14,549 bases of DNA from Acutalibacter sp. Its GTDB lineage: Bacteria > Bacillota > Clostridia > Oscillospirales > Acutalibacteraceae. Positions within the stretch are counted from its first letter, which is position 1. Each line of letters opens with the position of its first letter. Of this stretch, positions 13,838 to 14,549 are shown in pieces. The stretch is taken from the NCBI GenBank assembly GCA_022801475.1, contig JAAWSH010000012.1, positions 1 through 14,549 of the forward strand, in the 5' to 3' direction. Made by a program: the position numbers and the translations under genes. The notes under the pieces are model-generated. The model did not search any database. It saw only the letters and a program-made list of their open reading frames with translations, and was not told where the DNA came from.

Positions 13838-14549
13838 ATGAACTATTCTGTAACTTTGGCCGAGACCCTTATGCGCCGCTTCCCGGACCCGGACAGCTAC
13901 CCCTATTGCTCCTGGTCCTATCCCCAGGGCTTTTTGCTGTGGGGCTTTATCCGGCTGTATGAAAAGACCGGGACCAAGGCCTACTGTGACTATGTGATGC
14001 GCTACTGCGAAGAGCACGTATCGCCGGACGGGGCCATTTCCGGCTTTTCCGGGTGCAGTTTGGATGATATTATGGCAGGCTCGGTGCTGGTCTGGGCCTA
14101 CCGGCAGACCAAAGAAGAAAAGTATAAGAAGGCCTGCGACCGGGTGCGGGCGGCCTTTGACGATTATCCCCGCAACAGCGACGGGGGCTTTTGGCACGGA
14201 CGTCATCTGCCTGGTGAGATGTGGGTGGACGGCCTGTTTATGGGTCTGATGTTCCTCACCCGCTACGGAGCCTTTGTGGGGGACAGTGAATACTGCTTTG
14301 CCGAGACAGTGAAGCAGCTGAACATTGTGTTCGCCCGGTGCGAGAAGGACAACAGCGGCCTTTTGTACCACGGCTTCAGCGAGAACCCCGAGACCCCCTG
14401 GGCCAGCCGGGTGGACGGCAAGGCCCAGGAGATCTGGTGCGAGGGCCTGGGCTGGTATGCCATGGTTCTGGCAGAGGTGCTGGACCTGATGCCCAAGGAG
14501 ACCCCTGGGTATGATTCGGTACTGGCCCAGCTGCAAAAGCTGCTGGCCT
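13838..14549 (+). CDS. GH88/GH105-type unsaturated uronyl (rhamnogalacturonyl) hydrolase (partial)
   Basis: Plus-strand frame from ATG 13838 (AAGGAGG at 13824-13830) running off the right edge; 237 residues seen of a usual 350-380. The family opens the 4,5-unsaturated uronic residue left by polysaccharide lyases, releasing it for 5-keto-4-deoxyuronate metabolism. The (alpha/alpha)6-barrel pattern is clear: WSYPQGFLLWGFIRLYEKTG, LDDIMAGSVLVWAY (the D76/D77 pair likely equals the first active-site Asp), GGFWH, MWVDGLFMGLMFLTRYG (D131, the likely catalytic Asp), DNSGLLYHGFSE and EIWCEGLGWYAMVL. No signal peptide is present, so it acts in the cytoplasm on imported oligosaccharides. A close match to the YteR/YesR branch is inferred; the exact glycan is unknown. 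Confidence 0.85.
   Translation, partial: MNYSVTLAETLMRRFPDPDSYPYCSWSYPQGFLLWGFIRLYEKTGTKAYCDYVMRYCEEHVSPDGAISGFSGCSLDDIMAGSVLVWAYRQTKEEKYKKACDRVRAAFDDYPRNSDGGFWHGRHLPGEMWVDGLFMGLMFLTRYGAFVGDSEYCFAETVKQLNIVFARCEKDNSGLLYHGFSENPETPWASRVDGKAQEIWCEGLGWYAMVLAEVLDLMPKETPGYDSVLAQLQKLLA

Noticed and set aside
12902..14536. 544-codon open frame on the minus strand
   Set aside because: It is fully antisense to the aldo-keto reductase and GH105 genes, both clearly recognisable. Its product is compositionally odd (rich in H, G, A, V) and it has no ribosome site. High GC makes such shadows common.

Overview
The window looks like the chromosome of a spore-forming, gut-type Clostridia member, probably Oscillospiraceae/Flavonifractor-like. 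This is inferred from the high GC content, AGGAGG-type ribosome binding sites, frequent GTG/TTG starts, SLH domains, and a CwlJ/GerQ-like spore-germination gene pair. The taxonomic call is a judgement from style and was not tested.

Left part (1-5,500) holds cell-envelope and spore functions. A YihY/BrkB membrane protein gene runs off the left edge on the minus strand. It diverges from a secreted polysaccharide deacetylase that carries two chitobiase-C-terminal-like modules and three SLH domains. Next come a CwlJ-type cortex hydrolase and a GerQ-like spore protein, separated by a 181-bp MITE-like element with perfect 22-bp terminal inverted repeats. A bidirectional terminator region separates these from a convergent, membrane-anchored HtrA protease on the minus strand.

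Right part (5,875-14,549) holds a carbohydrate-catabolic locus, all on the plus strand, in three transcription blocks: (i) a Zn-dependent MDR dehydrogenase behind a near-consensus promoter; (ii) SMP-30/lactonase, FGGY sugar kinase, Fe-alcohol dehydrogenase and DeoC-type aldolase, tightly packed or overlapping; (iii) a YghZ/GPR-type aldo-keto reductase and a GH88/GH105-type unsaturated uronyl hydrolase, cut by the right edge. The set suggests sugar oxidation, lactone opening, phosphorylation and aldol cleavage to a triose phosphate plus a short aldehyde, with the aldehyde reduced by the Fe-ADH. GH105 would supply unsaturated uronic sugars. This combination matches no pathway I can name, and no transporter or regulator is visible.

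The three blocks are separated by two long gene-free intervals (about 670 and 750 bp) that carry collinear copies of the same non-coding repeat. Each copy starts with a series of hairpins whose stems are kept by compensating changes. The second copy is interrupted by another MITE-like inverted-repeat element, whose core resembles that of the first. These repeats, and the unassigned pathway, are the most interesting parts of the window.
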